Source of the DNA: Malachius bipustulatus
Taxonomy: Eukaryota; Arthropoda; Insecta; Coleoptera; Melyridae
Assembly: GCA_910589415.1 (NCBI GenBank)
Contig: OU342636.1
Coordinates: 3,764,437-3,828,436, forward strand
DNA length: 64,000 bases
Reading direction: 5' to 3'
Shown in pieces: positions 51,190-62,204 of the stretch (position 1 is its first letter; each line of letters opens with the position of its first letter). A program made the position numbers and the translations under genes. The notes beneath the pieces were generated by a model that worked only from the letters and a program-made list of their open reading frames with translations, was not told where the DNA came from and did not search any database.

Positions 51190-52728
51190 CCAATAAATTG
51201 GATTTCTTTGCAGCTTTTATTGGCAAAGGTCCTGCATATGCATGTGGAAGATCTTCAATGCTTGTAACTATAGAATTTTTCTTATTTATCTTTGTATACA
51301 AGTTGAATTGTGACCAAGGACGTATAAACATTATGACATTCCCGAGCATACAAAACATTCGGTGAATCCACCGAAAGCTTGTACCACAGGCTCTGTGTAA
51401 TCTTTAATTTTGGATCCTTTTGCAAAGATGATTCAAACTGTGAGAGGTCTTTAAAATCATTTTGCTGCATACACATGACAACATACGGTTTGCTGGGTCT
51501 AGCGTTAGCAATGATTTTGACCCAGTCAAAAGGCACCAAGGCATCATTGCCTTTCTTCTGCTTCTCAATCAAGGCGAAATCCCGATCACAGGGTAGAAAA
51601 CTGTGCCCTGTTGACAAAAAACTTTGATGCACCTCTGTGAAATACTTGACATCTATCAACAGTTTGTACAACGAGATCATGCACCAGTTTTTATTCTGCC
51701 CAACACATCGATCAGACCAGATAACCAACTTTCTTTCTTCGCCAGACTTCAACATTTCAAAATTTTCCTTGACGTACCGTAGGAAACATGAAGATATTTC
51801 AGTTGATCCACGATGTCCAATAGTTTCATTCCATACCATCATGCTTACATTGTTGCTTGCTGCATCATGAATAGCATAGTTGTAACAAGAGAGCTGCCGT
51901 TGATAAAACATACTTGAATGGTTCAGTGTAGGACAGAAGAGTACCTGTTGCAGATCGGTGAATACAACGTGTATATTAGGAGAAATTTTCGCAGCCTCCG
52001 CACTCAGCTTGAGCTCAGCATATCCAAGTTTGGCCTTCATTTGATGCATGGTTGTTTCTAAGACGATGTTGGTTCGCTCTTCCTCCCTTTCTGCTGCACA
52101 CAACTTAATATATTGTTTGTCGCATACTGTACATGTATCAGACCGTGGTGCCCCAAAACGTAACTTCAACTTTACAATTCTGCTCTGTAAGTTCTCAACG
52201 AAATTTTTTTTTCTCAGGATACTCATCGAGAAATAATTTATACATTTTAGATAGATTTAAATTCTCCGAAAGATATTCATTCGTAGATTTTTCACGGCTG
52301 TAGTGACTCTCCTGCTTTGGAAATGAATTAATATGCTCTACTATACTTCCCTTAACATCATCTGGCACTGCTCTTGGTCTGTTGTGATGACATCCTCTCT
52401 TGTCGTTGATTTCGGTTCCGTTTTTCACTTTATCAGCTAGACATTGCAGTCTTCGTGAAGTGATACTGTACGTATGTACAAGAGCTTGTTTACATACACG
52501 AATTTGACCTTTGTTGAAAGGAAGGTAATAAAAGAGTGAATATTTTCGGCGAGGTGATGGTTGATTAGTTTTTGGTCGCACTGATTTGTGAATGTTCATA
52601 CATTTGTTAACCAAAAAATGACTCTGGGCATTGTAGTCCAATTTGTAAAAGTCTTCAAACAATTTTGATTTGCTTCCTGCAGGTAATTTAGCTGCATCAC
52701 ACCTTCCCTTGCAGTGACAAACAGTATC
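51190..52728 (-). pseudogene. DUF7869-type transposon protein (putative transposase), two frameshifts, C-terminus cut
   Basis: A 3' splice site (TTTTTTTCTAG on the minus strand) precedes 52728, where the exon opens with DTVCHCKGRCDAAKL, then FYKLDYNAQSHFLVNKC. A frameshift falls in a 9-T run (52204-52212 on the plus strand). The next frame holds CTVCDKQY, VVFTDLQQVLFCPTLNHSS, HDAASNNVSMMVWNE and KLVIWSDRCVGQNKNW, a DDE-like core of the type annotated as DUF7869, then HSFLPCDRDFALIEK. Near 51282 the frame slips again into IEDLPHAYAGPLPIKAAKK, the usual C-terminal motif, which the LINE interrupts at ~51187. Upstream exons were not identified. Its position inside inverted terminal repeats suggests it is the transposase; I infer that. 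Confidence 0.7.
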
Positions 52729-54292
52729 CTAGAAAAAAATACTTACCTACTTTATGCATTCTCGTATTTTTTACCAACAAAACTAGAAGCTAACATGAAA
52801 AAAGTATGTTGTAAGAAAACATAAGTAGTAGGTATAGTTATATGTTTTTATGAGAACGGGAAAGGAGTCGAATTTCAATCACTGAAATTTTACTATCGCA
52901 TGTATCATGTAGGGTATATGATATGAAATTGTGTCAAGGTTCTGGTGGATTATAACTCACTCCGGATTTTGGGAAAATTTCTACATAAGTAGAAAGTTTA
53001 CCTTGAAACTAGTCAATTTGAAGAAAAAAATTGCGGATCCTTTGGAAATTTTGAAAAAAACGAACTTCAAACTCAATTTTTCATTCTCAACAGTAGTTTT
53101 ACTCTCCATTTTCTCACTTTTCCCATATATACTAGGACTGATAGGCATTGCTTAATACGGTGGAAGACGGTTTTACGTATTTACGTACATATTTTAAAAT
53201 TTTGTGTTAATTAAGTAAAATAACTGAATATGAAGTCATTTCTATTGAGAAATATAATAATGTAAAAATGGAGTTACTCCGCAGAGGAATACCAGTACTT
53301 AGGTCACTAGCCCTACCTACTTCTATTTATAATAATTAAACAGCAGGGTTACCATTATAAACCCGCGTTACCTATTTCTAAGTGTGTGTTGGTGCGTGAA
53401 ACAAGTAGTTGTTATCACCGCCCCCAAAAGTGATTATAGTTGGGAAAGTTGTGGTGTATAGGTATTAACCAAATATTCTCTTTAACTTTAATCACCAGTC
53501 GGATGGTTCATTAATTTATTTGACGACCTCTGGAAAGTTTGCCTTGCCCTTCCCGCATTACCCATTTGTAACTTGATGTATTTTGGAATAGAAATTTTTT
53601 TCAAATTCATCCGCACATCGACAAACCATTGCTAATTTCACCAAGTAATATTATAGGTACCTACTTCAATACATAATAAGTAATAAAAATCAATCTGGCA
53701 AACCAATTTAACGATATTCTAAACTCATTATTTTTATGTATAGTCCACCAATTTTTTACCAGTTACCATTTATATTGCTCATAACTTTTTTTATGTTTTA
53801 TGTAAAAATTTTTCCAAAATTTAGAGTGAGCTGTTTTAATTCACCGTCCCCGTGTCAAATTAAAAAGACCTACAAGTACAACGTTATTCACTTACATCAC
53901 TTGGAACGACTTTTGCCGGTACCATAACATTTTTTCTTGAAATATATTGCTTTCCTTGGGCCCTCAGTCTCTTACACTTGACAGCTTTCCATTTTTCCAT
54001 GCTCATTTTCCGTTTTTCCCTTTATTTAGTTGATTTTGAAGCACTTTTGACATACAAACTCCTTGACTAGACGCCATTATTAAACAACTAAATGGCGACA
54101 ATGGACCTTACAACGTTATTCAATTTATAGTTTACATTTCCCGATTCTTAAAATATTATTTTATAAGTGATTTAAGTTAAATTATCAAACGCTCAATATT
54201 TTGGCGGATGAATTTTGCCAATGCAAATCTACTGCAGCAAAAATATCATTTTTAAAAATTTTGTAAGTTACAACGTTACTCCGGCCAACGCT
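52729..54292. other. Upstream part of the 9-kb transposon; no clear exon seen
   Basis: Minus-strand first exon(s) and promoter of the DUF7869-type gene should lie here, but I found no convincing coding piece. AT-rich, ending in the 31-bp terminal repeat at 54262-54292. Confidence 0.35.
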
Positions 54293-54325
54293 TCAGTTGT
54301 CTATCATCTATAATAATATCAGCAC

Positions 54326-54545
54326 GGGCTGCGGTGCAGTGGTTAAGGTTACTGACTGAAGCCATTGATGCTACCAATCGTCGTTGGTTCGAATCCCAGC
54401 TTGGCGGTTTGTATTCCTTTATAAGGGTATTTATTTCTCTACAAATGTGTCTGTGGCTGAATGAGCTCGTTCTCGAAGCCTATTTACTAGGAATGAATCG
54501 TTCTTCTTCTTCTTTATGGTTTATGGCCTTTAGCTTTTACTAGCT
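54326..54545 (+). mobile_element. tRNA-derived SINE
   Basis: An A-box-like GTGCAGTGGTTAAGG (~54334-54348) and a B box GGTTCGAATCCC (54386-54397) are spaced as in a tRNA-derived Pol III promoter. They are followed by a non-tRNA body and a CTTCTTCTT stretch near 54505. The head does not fold as a usable tRNA gene (no matching acceptor stem), so it is a SINE. It lies ~30 bp outside the 9-kb transposon. Confidence 0.75.
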
Positions 54546-54805
54546 ATTTGGCCAAAATTAATCGTTTAAATGTTTAACCGACCGTCACCATGTAAACATC
54601 GATGAAATGTAGTTTTTATTAGTTAATAACAAAAATATTAAAGGAGCAAAGGCAAAGTAGGTAATAATAAAAAAATCGGCGTGGTATTTTTATTTTATTT
54701 AAAAACGATCTCGTCTCGTGGTAGACAACTGGATAAGAATTTCCCATTCCAGACTTCTATCTGTAGGTACGTAGAGCACTTTTATTGATATTATTTCATT
54801 TCATA

Positions 54806-55662
54806 CAGGGTGTCCGGAAATTATGCGCAAAGAATTAAGGGGGTGATTCTACTTGATGAAATATTGCCAAAAGTATCTATAAATTTTTTTCGAAAACTCA
54901 CAAATAAGAAAGTTATGTGCCTTCAAAGTTGATTTTTTTAAATCAATATTTTTTTATAACTTTTTTTTCTAGTGTACGAATTTTCTTAAAATTTGACACA
55001 CTTGTCACTGATGTTGTTTTGTATCCTTGGTCCAAATTAGACTTGAATCCCTCGAAATCAAAAGGCCTTAACTGCCCTTGACCTTCAAAAAAGGCCTATA
55101 ACTTTTTTCGTAATATTTTTTTCTGAGTTTTGAAGACTCACAATTGAAGAACATGAAGAAATATTCGGAAAAGGTCCTCTTTGTCTATCATGATAAAATG
55201 ATCTGTTTCCGAGTAAAACTGTTTTAAAAATTTACTTGCACTAAAATTGATCACCATAAATTATGATCATTCTGCAACAATACCAAAGCATGCTTTGGAA
55301 ACAGATACAGGGTTGCCTAGGAAACAAGACGTTTGCTTTGGATTTCGTTTTGACAGCAATTTTTTTTTTATTAAATCAAATTATTTTATTATTTTATTAA
55401 AAAAAAAATTAAATTTCGAGGGATTCAAGTCTAATTTGGACCAAGGATGTAAAGCAACATCAGTGGCAAGTGTGTCAAATTTTAGGAAAATCGGTACACT
55501 AGAAAAAAAGTTATAAAAAAATATTGATTTAAAAAATCAACTTTGGAGGTTTATAACTTTCTTATTTGTGAGTTTTCGAAAAAAAAATATAGATACTTTT
55601 GGCAATATTTCATCAAGTAGAATCACCCCCTTAATTTTTTGCGCATAATTTCCAGACACCTG
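54806..55662. mobile_element. 857-bp palindromic MITE, CAGGGTGTCCGG ends, TA duplication
   Basis: The left end CAGGGTGTCCGGAAATTATG and the reverse complement of the right end CAGGTGTCTGGAAATTATGC match with a 1-bp indel. Arms continue to pair for most of ~400 bp (AAGTTGATTTTTT near 54930 with AAAAAATCAACTT near 55530). TA at 54804-54805 and 55663-55664. Same general design as the element at 6729-7674 but a different family. Confidence 0.8.
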
Positions 55663-55664
55663 TA

Positions 55665-56065
55665 TAATCATGAAAAAATTATAGGTGGATATTAGCTTGT
55701 TTTTAAGTCAAAAATAAACATTAATAATGAAAAGTACTATACCTACCTATCTAAGCAAATTTTCCGAGTTTTTTTTTAGATGTTTGTCAATTAGTAGTAT
55801 GAATTACTTTTGTGTAAGGCGGCGTTTAAACGCGATTAATCGTTTAAGAGCCGCGTGTAAACGCTTACAATAAATCGTTAAACGACCCATTCCTACTATT
55901 TATCAGAGTGGAGCAACTATGTCTTACCTACATAGTTAAGACTGATGCTCCATTAAAAAAAAAAATCTAGGTAAATATTTACATCCGCATGGCCCAAGTT
56001 CCATCAATTTTTTTCGGGACCGAGGAGCGAAATAGGGGTACTGGAGAAATATCTTGGAGATTAAA
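55665..56065. other. No gene seen
   Basis: AT-rich spacer. GCGTTTAAACGCGATTAATCG near 55823 with GTAAACGC and CGTTAAACG words nearby suggests a diverged inverted repeat end. Confidence 0.35.
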
Positions 56066-56284
56066 CTAGAACGTTAATTACAGATCTGCCAGATAATTAC
56101 TGATTTTAAAATGCCCTGTATTGTCAAAATGTTGATCTGATATTGCTGGAAATAAACTCTACCCCCTTTCAGAAGAGTTAATTACTGATAAAAAATTAAA
56201 GACCATTCAAAATATTCACCCTATTTTCAAAATTTGCAATTTAAAATCAATAATTATCTGACAAATCTTTAATTAGCGTTCTAG
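56066..56284. mobile_element. 219-bp MITE with ~45-bp imperfect inverted ends
   Basis: CTAGAACGTTAATTACAGAT at the left matches, reversed, ATCTTTAATTAGCGTTCTAG at the right. Pairing continues through AGATAATTACTGATTTTAAA versus TTTAAAATCAATAATTATCT. No coding. Confidence 0.6.
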
Positions 56285-56494
56285 CACTCCACCCTAACAG
56301 TAGCACGATTATTATTTTGAAATTTGCATTTATTTTGCATTTGCATTCCAAAAAACGTGACATCGATCACTGGTTATATTCCGGATACGTTGCGAGTTAG
56401 CTTCGAGCCTACGCCGGTCCTGGCATCTTCCACGGCGACATCATATCCGGCATCGTCGGCTCGACAGGCTGAGCTTGCATGCTTATATGAGAAT
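56285..56494. other. Flank of the gypsy LTR with an unassigned open stretch
   Basis: A plus-strand frame (56324-56530) reads through CIPKNVTSITGYIPDTLRV and PTPVLASSTATSYPASSARQ, more GC-rich than its surroundings. It is cut by the LTR start at 56495. I do not recognise it; it may be debris of another element's gag. Confidence 0.25.
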
Positions 56495-57041
56495 TGTTAT
56501 GTCTCCAAGCCATTAAAGGATAATAATTGAATACATATAGGCAGTATTATAATGAGTTTATTAATTATCAGCCAAACAACTATACTGAAGTTTCATAATA
56601 GTAGGCACTAAGTTCTCGGAAGTAGTCGTGACGTATAAGCGCTCAGTTGAGCATTCAGTGGCGGACGCAAAATATCAAAATAGGTTCAGACAATAATGAA
56701 TTTATTGAGAAATATAATTGTAAACTTCTAAATAATATAGCATATAGTAAATAATATAGCATATAGCAAAAATAAAAATAGCAAAGAAAATAGGAAAAAA
56801 ATAGTACCTTAGTCATCGTCAGAAGAAAAATCGTCGGATGATGGACAACTATCCCGATCACCGTTATCGTTCAAGTTGATAATTATTAATGGCTCAACCG
56901 AAACATCAACTATTGTGTCTAGATCCCACATTCTGTCTTCTTCTTTTGTAGTATGTCGGATGCAGTTTCTCCATGTTTCAGCCGTCACATCTCCTATTGC
57001 AGTAGCTAGCAGGCTTTTCACTTCATCCATCTTGAAGGTCG

Positions 57042-58189
57042 TCACGTTTTGTTTCGCCACTTGGTTTTTTTTATTTGAGCCCAAATAAGTTCTATAGGAT
57101 TCAGTTCACAGTGGTAAGGAGGGAGGCGGTGTACAATGATGTTGCACTCGCGAGCCAATTCGTCGACAACATATCTCTTAAAATGAGGTATTTGTGCCCT
57201 TGTGATGTTTAATAGTTGCACTTTTAACATGTTGTCATCAAATGGTATATTTCTTTGAGACAGCCAGTTAATGATGTCACCTTTTCGCCATGCAGTTGTT
57301 GGCGATGGCTCCAATCGTCGACTATGGTAGGAAGCATTGTCCATTACCACGACCGAATTTGGCTCAAGGCTTGGTAGAATTTTTAAAAACCAGCTTTCGA
57401 ATTTTTCCGCATCCATTTCCTCATGGTAGTCACTAGTTTTCTTCGATTCGAAAAGTAGCAATCCGCTTTCCAAAAAACCCGAATCACTACCTATGTGAGT
57501 TATTATGAGCTTGCGCCCCTTGCCCGCTGGCGCTTTTAGTCCTGTGGAAAAACCTTCAAAAAAAGCTTGTCGACGGCTTGTTATTTCCAAATCTTGCCAA
57601 ATTTTCGAAACAGTATGACCTTGATTCAGCCAAGTTTCGTCTAAGAAATATATTTTCTTCCCTTCACGACGATACTCTCGAATTTTTTGTAAATAATTTC
57701 TCCGCCACAAAATTATTTCTTCTCTTTCTATAAGAAGACTTTTTCTCTGCCTTTTCATATGCCTTATGTTCATTTGTCTTAATGTCCGCAATAAGACACG
57801 TCGCGATATTTTCGGCATTGCGTCATCCGAATTGATTTCGGCAGCGATTGCTTTTAATGTTGGAATTTCATTTCGGAAAAAGAACGAATGAAATTTTCTC
57901 CGAACGGCGTATTTTGTGTCATCATCAATGTCAATGCGTTTTCTCCCCCTTGTTTCAATATTTTCTGTTCCGCCTTTGGACTCTTTTTCAAAGTTTTCAA
58001 GATTCGGTGTACACTCCTAGTTGACACTTTGGTTAAATCACTACACAAAGCAACTACATCGTTTACCAACATACTTTGATTCCTTTCACGGAGTCCACAA
58101 TACACGTTGTATATAATAGTTTTTTCTCCTGTAGATAAATTCGTATGACGACGTTTACTTTGGCTGCTCTCGCCTTCCATATTGCTCAC
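57042..58189 (-). pseudogene. DDE transposase, DD82E spacing, one frameshift from intact
   Basis: The N-terminal frame (58189-57854) has a helix-turn-helix region (NLSTGEKTIIYNVYCGLRER, then KVSTRSVHRILKTLKK). A one-base slip at a C5 run (57945-57949, plus strand) shifts it. The correct frame continues through RRKFHSFFFRNEIPTLKAIA to the 258-codon frame 57818-57042. Catalytic residues are D in FLDETWLNQGH, D in VVVMDNASYHSR and E in LNPIELIWAQIK. The second D and the E are separated by 82 residues, far more than the 34-39 usual in Tc1/mariner. All three are present. Total about 380 residues. Confidence 0.8.
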
Positions 58190-58293
58190 AACTTTAAATT
58201 TAAACAGTATTTCACTTCGGCACTCAAAGAAGCTTGCTTCTTTCCCGTTTACACCACAGTGAGAACTGAGAAATAAGATTCAGACAGGAAATC

Positions 58294-59190
58294 TGATTTA
58301 TTTATTTATTTATTTATTTATTTACAATCAACGGGCCACTGGCCCTCTTTAAAGTAAACGATAAGATAACATCAATCTATACATTATACATGTTTTACAT
58401 TTATTAACAATACTAATAGTTACGTTCATTCATATTTGAAAATAGTCTCTCTGGCAGTTCTCTTAAAGCTAGAAAGTCTAGATGCATTGTTGACATTAAG
58501 CATTGGTACAATTTTATCCCACTCAGCTCTCAATCTAGGTACAGTTGAAAATCTAAAGAAATTCCTCGGAGAGTCAGCAACACAGAATTCTCTAGCAGCC
58601 CTCAAGTCGTAGCTGATACTACGGGCCTCAAAAATAGACTCAATTTGGCTACTGTTTACCAGGCCAGATTTAACCTTTTTTACAAAATAAACATCACTAA
58701 AAGTATGCAATGATTTCAAAGTTTCCAAATCCAGAGACTGAGCTATGGGGGCATAATCATGATCATCAAAAGTCATAGGAGTTCCAGCCTTAAACGCAGC
58801 ATAACGTAAAAATTTATGCTGAACAGCCTCTAATTTTTTTATATGGACTTCATACGAGGGTGACCATATTTGTGAGCAATAGAGCAGAATGGGACGAATC
58901 AAAGTTTTATACAAGGACAAAATAGTATTAACATTTTTGAATTCTTTAGTAGCACGTTTAACAAATCCCAATAGCTTGAAGGCTCTAGCCGTAACCGACT
59001 CTAAATGCAACTTAAATTCAAACTTTCTCTCATAAATTATACCTAGGTCTTTAATGTCATCAACTAATTCCAATACTTGTCCATCTATAGTATAATCAAA
59101 AGTAAATTCCCTAGATTGATTTCTGTAGAATGATAAAACTTTACATTTATCACAATTTAACTTTAGTTTATTTAGTACAGACCAATTATA
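58294..59190 (-). mobile_element. 5'-truncated LINE fragment with (AAAT)n tail
   Basis: The minus-strand tail is the TTTA-repeat at 58294-58325. Coding for the C-terminal RT region extends from ~59187 to 58426. It is inserted into the DD82E transposon between the transposase start and the right terminal repeat. Confidence 0.75.
58426..59187 (-). pseudogene. C-terminal part of a LINE reverse transcriptase
   Basis: The open frame contains LNKLKLNCDKCKVLSF and VDDIKDLGIIYERKFEFKLH, then KTLIRPILLYCSQIWSPSY and KLEAVQHKFLRYA, typical of the RT thumb and downstream region of jockey-like LINEs. It ends in a stop near 58426. The polymerase motifs and endonuclease are missing, so it is a dead-on-arrival copy. 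The frame is otherwise clean over ~250 codons, indicating a young insertion. Confidence 0.8.
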
Positions 59191-59220
59191 AATAGTAAGA
59201 GTCGCTGATGAGCGACTCTT

Positions 59221-60199
59221 AAAGCAACCAAGCTATCCCCACTAATTATGCACTTTATTGTCGACCGGGTATGGGTTTTTCCAGGATGGGAATTCCGTAA
59301 ATTTCTTATAGTTAGACTTTTTCTGTATCCTGGAACTCAGTTCATTCCCAAATACAGGAATTGTTATTGTATTATTATTTTACCAAATAATTAACTATTA
59401 ACTAATTATTAACAAATTAGTAAAATATTGATTTTTTCTAGCTATTATTTCTTAATTACAATGACTTAACAGATTGTTTATGAACAATACGAAATATTCA
59501 AAATTTTGTTGTTCCCGAGACTCGAATCTCCCCCGGTAATATTAATTTTTCTTTTCTGCCAACCAGAAAACAGAAAGAGAAAAATATACAAGTCCCGATC
59601 GACATCCAATAACAGCCCAAAACAAACAACTTTTCTTTTTGTTCAGGTTATTCCACTGCCGCGAGTTCTTTTACATTCATTTTCATGCGCTTTTTAATTT
59701 TTGTGATGCTTCAATAATTCAGCAAATATAAACATAAAAATAAAATATTAAGGATTTAAAGGCGTAATAAATGTTATTTTGCAGCCCCTCACAAAAATAG
59801 CATGAATGATACGCCACTGAATACGGAGCTGCCTTGGAGGCACTGGCAGCATGCTCGATATATATCCATCTTACTTTACCTTACTGCAAGTTGGATCTGC
59901 TCATCCTTTGTACTTGTTGACACTGCTGTAATGTTGCCATATATTATATTTTAAGGGACCGAACCTCATTGAAATTCTAGATCTTTTGCTATTAAATATC
60001 GATGTTGTGAAATTATTATAGCAGAAAAATTACTGAACAAATAAAACACAGTATTTTTTATCCTACAACCATTTACCTGCATGTGAATGATAAAAATACA
60101 AAATGATAAAACACCAAGAATTAAAAGCTGGTAACAATGTGTTTACTTTAAGTCCTTAAGATTTCTAAAAACTTAGTGCCTACTATTATGAAACTTCAG
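59221..60199. other. Right non-coding part of the DD82E transposon
   Basis: Sequence between the LINE fragment and the terminal repeat; no coding seen. It should hold the transposase promoter (minus strand), now separated from the gene by the LINE. Confidence 0.4.
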
Positions 60200-60373
60200 T
60201 ATACAATAATTAAAACGACGCCATTACAATTCAACAACCAACAACTAATGCGTCGTTGTCATGAGTCGCTTTACCGCCCTCTACAATAAACAAGGATTAA
60301 GCCCCTCCTATACCTATTGCTTAGGGAACATCTAAACTCAATCCGTATTTCTAATACATAACAGTATCCCCCC

Positions 60374-60741
60374 TTATAAGTTAAGTCTATCGGGTGGTTT
60401 GATATGCCTTCGTGGCCTTGAAACACTCATACTTTTAAACTTCACGTGAGTTTCCTCTTCGTCACCACTCGAACGAACATTAACCTTTTCTGAATTACTG
60501 GTCGCTAACGGTGACAGATCACTTGAATTTTCTGCCTCCGTTGGTACTTCAGAACGAACTACACACTCGTCAGGAAAAACAGGTAATTTTGAGGGCACCG
60601 TGTTTGGAGCTTCTTTCACTATCTGCTCTGAACCCATTGGTTCTTTCATCACCTCCTCTGGATATTTTACAATTCGATCCAGATGACGCTTCCAAACAAG
60701 GTCCTCATTGTACAACTTACATAGGTGAACAAAATCACTAA
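60374..60741 (-). pseudogene. C-terminal tail of gypsy Pol
   Basis: Downstream of the integrase and one frame away: VVDEVVSDFVHLCKLYNEDL, KRHLDRIVKYPEE, then a Ser/Glu-rich segment and the ending RPRRHIKPPDRLNL, a tail common in this gypsy group. The stop abuts the polypurine tract. Confidence 0.7.
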
Positions 60742-60746
60742 CAACT

Positions 60747-61610
60747 TCATCTACAACCCAGGTACAAAGCCCAGGTTTTCTTATTGGGATTTCTAAAATC
60801 TCTACAGTAAACTACTTCCTCAATCTCAAATTTCTTCACCCTTCTTCCCTTGTGGGAATAAAAATTCTTATCAACTTTATCGACATGGCGCAATAATAAA
60901 TCTAACCTGGTCTTAGGCTTGTAATTAAAAATTAAACTAGAAGGTGTGACTCCGGTAGAAATGTGACTACAGTTTCTATAACTAAATAAGAAACGATTCA
61001 TTAAAGTGGTAAAACTGACATTTCTACTAGATTCATCCTTAATCAACTTAATCAAAGCATTTTTAAAACTCTTGACTAAATTTTCAGCCTGTCCATTGCT
61101 GGATGGATGACATACCGGAGAAGTCATGAACTTTATTCCATTTCTGGATAAAAATTCAGTAAACTCTACAGAGGTAAACTGAGTTCCATTGTCGGTGACC
61201 AATAAATCAGGAAACCCAAACCTTGAAAAACATTCCCTAAATTTTTCCACAGTTTCCTTTTTATCTGAACCTTTGTTCATAATCAAAGCCTCCGGCCACT
61301 TAGAATAAGAATCAATTATTTTCAGCACAGTCTTGCCAAAAAACGGACCCAGAAAATCTGCATGTATTCTCTGATAGGGTTTGGTTCCAGGCAACCACGG
61401 GCTCAATATGGCTTTCGGTGGATCCGGTCTCTGCTTGATACATATATCACATTTCCTGACCATGTTTTCAATATCCTGATCCAAAGACGGCCACCACAGA
61501 TACGATCTAGCCAAAGTTTTCATTTTAACTATCCCTTCATGATTTGCGTGCAATTCTCTCAAAATCTGTTGCCTCAACTTAAATGGTATGACCACTCTAT
61601 AACCCCACAT
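60747..61610 (-). pseudogene. Gypsy integrase domain
   Basis: The zinc finger is HANHEGIVKMKTLARSYLWW with CDICIKQRP. The core has HADFLGPFFG, LVTDNGTQFTSVEF and HPSSNGQAENLVK, so the D, D and E residues are present with 35 residues between the last two. The frame is complete over this domain but detached from RNase H and the tail by frameshifts. Confidence 0.85.
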
Positions 61611-61703
61611 TATACTCTGTCAAGAGACAATTCATCTTTTTTAATGTAAAAAGGCTTTAAAGTGCCATCATCACAACTATTTTCGAATCCATATCTTATC
61701 AGA

Positions 61704-62204
61704 TTATAAACTTTCCCCAATATTATGTCTACGAGTTTCCAATCTAACCCTATTTACATCGATCACATTCATATTCTCTACAAAATTCAAATAATCGAAT
61801 TCCTCCTTTTCCTTCACCGTAACATTTATCGGCAATTGAGATAAAGCATCTGCTCGCAAATTTTCGCAGTTTTTAATGTACTTGAATGTGTAATCGAAGT
61901 TCGATAAAAACACTGACCATCGCTGGATTCGACCAGCTGCCATTTGCGGTAGACTTTTGTATTCTCCAAAAAGAGTTACCAAAGATTTTTGATCGGACAA
62001 AATCTCAAAATGTCTTCCTGCTAAAAAATGATATAATTTTTGTACTGCCCAAACAATACTCAGTCCTTCCTTATGGGTAATACTATAATTTTGCTCAGCC
62101 TTGTTCAAAACCCGAGAAATATAACAAATTGGTCTCTCACTCCCATCTCCTTCAACATGAGACAAACAAGCCCCAATGCCATGAAATGATGCATCACAAG
62201 CCAA
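61704..62204 (-). pseudogene. Gypsy RNase H domain
   Basis: Opens with ACDASFHGIGACLSHVEGDG (first catalytic D), then YSITHKEGLSIVWAVQKLYH (catalytic E) and LSDQKSL, through AGRIQRWSVFLSNFDY and ADALSQLP. Split from the RT by a slip at the T7 run 62214-62220. Confidence 0.85.

Larger units (their letters stand above)
45226..54292 (-). mobile_element. 9.07-kb DNA transposon carrying a DUF7869-type gene, split by a LINE
   Basis: Ends AGCATTGGCCGGAGTAACGT (left) and the reverse complement of the right end, AGCGTTGGCCGGAGTAACGT, match with one difference and continue to TTGTAACTTACA (about 31 bp). TCAGTT lies directly outside each end (45218-45223, 54293-54298), suggesting a target duplication of 6-8 bp. 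The gene is on the minus strand (51190-52728, plus unseen upstream exons). A LINE inserted at its 3' side accounts for ~4.8 kb, so the intact transposon would be ~4.3 kb. I cannot assign it to a named superfamily with confidence. Confidence 0.65.
56585..60199 (-). mobile_element. 3.6-kb IS630/Tc1-type transposon with DD82E transposase
   Basis: Ends CTGAAGTTTCATAATAGTAG and the reverse complement at the right edge match for at least 30 bp (through GCACTAAGTT). TA flanks both sides (56583-56584, 60200-60201). It holds a minus-strand transposase (57042-58189) and a LINE fragment (58294 to ~59190). Without the LINE it is about 2.7 kb. Confidence 0.85.
56495..60363 (-). repeat. 3' LTR (252 bp) of a minus-strand Ty3/gypsy element, split by a DNA transposon
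   Basis: On the plus strand the LTR runs from TGTTAT (56495) to ATAACA (60363). It is interrupted between 56584 and 60200 by a 3615-bp TA-flanked transposon. Removing that and one TA leaves 252 bp. A purine tract (minus strand AAGGGGGGATAC) abuts its start at 60363/60364. The partner LTR lies beyond the window. Confidence 0.8.

Noticed and set aside
54334..54397. A tRNA gene
   Set aside because: A and B boxes are present but the acceptor and anticodon stems do not form; it is a SINE head.
59197..59220. CTGATGAG inside a hairpin, resembling a hammerhead core
   Set aside because: It is simply a 10-bp stem with a GATG loop; there is no GAAA strand, stem II or cleavage triplet in the right order.
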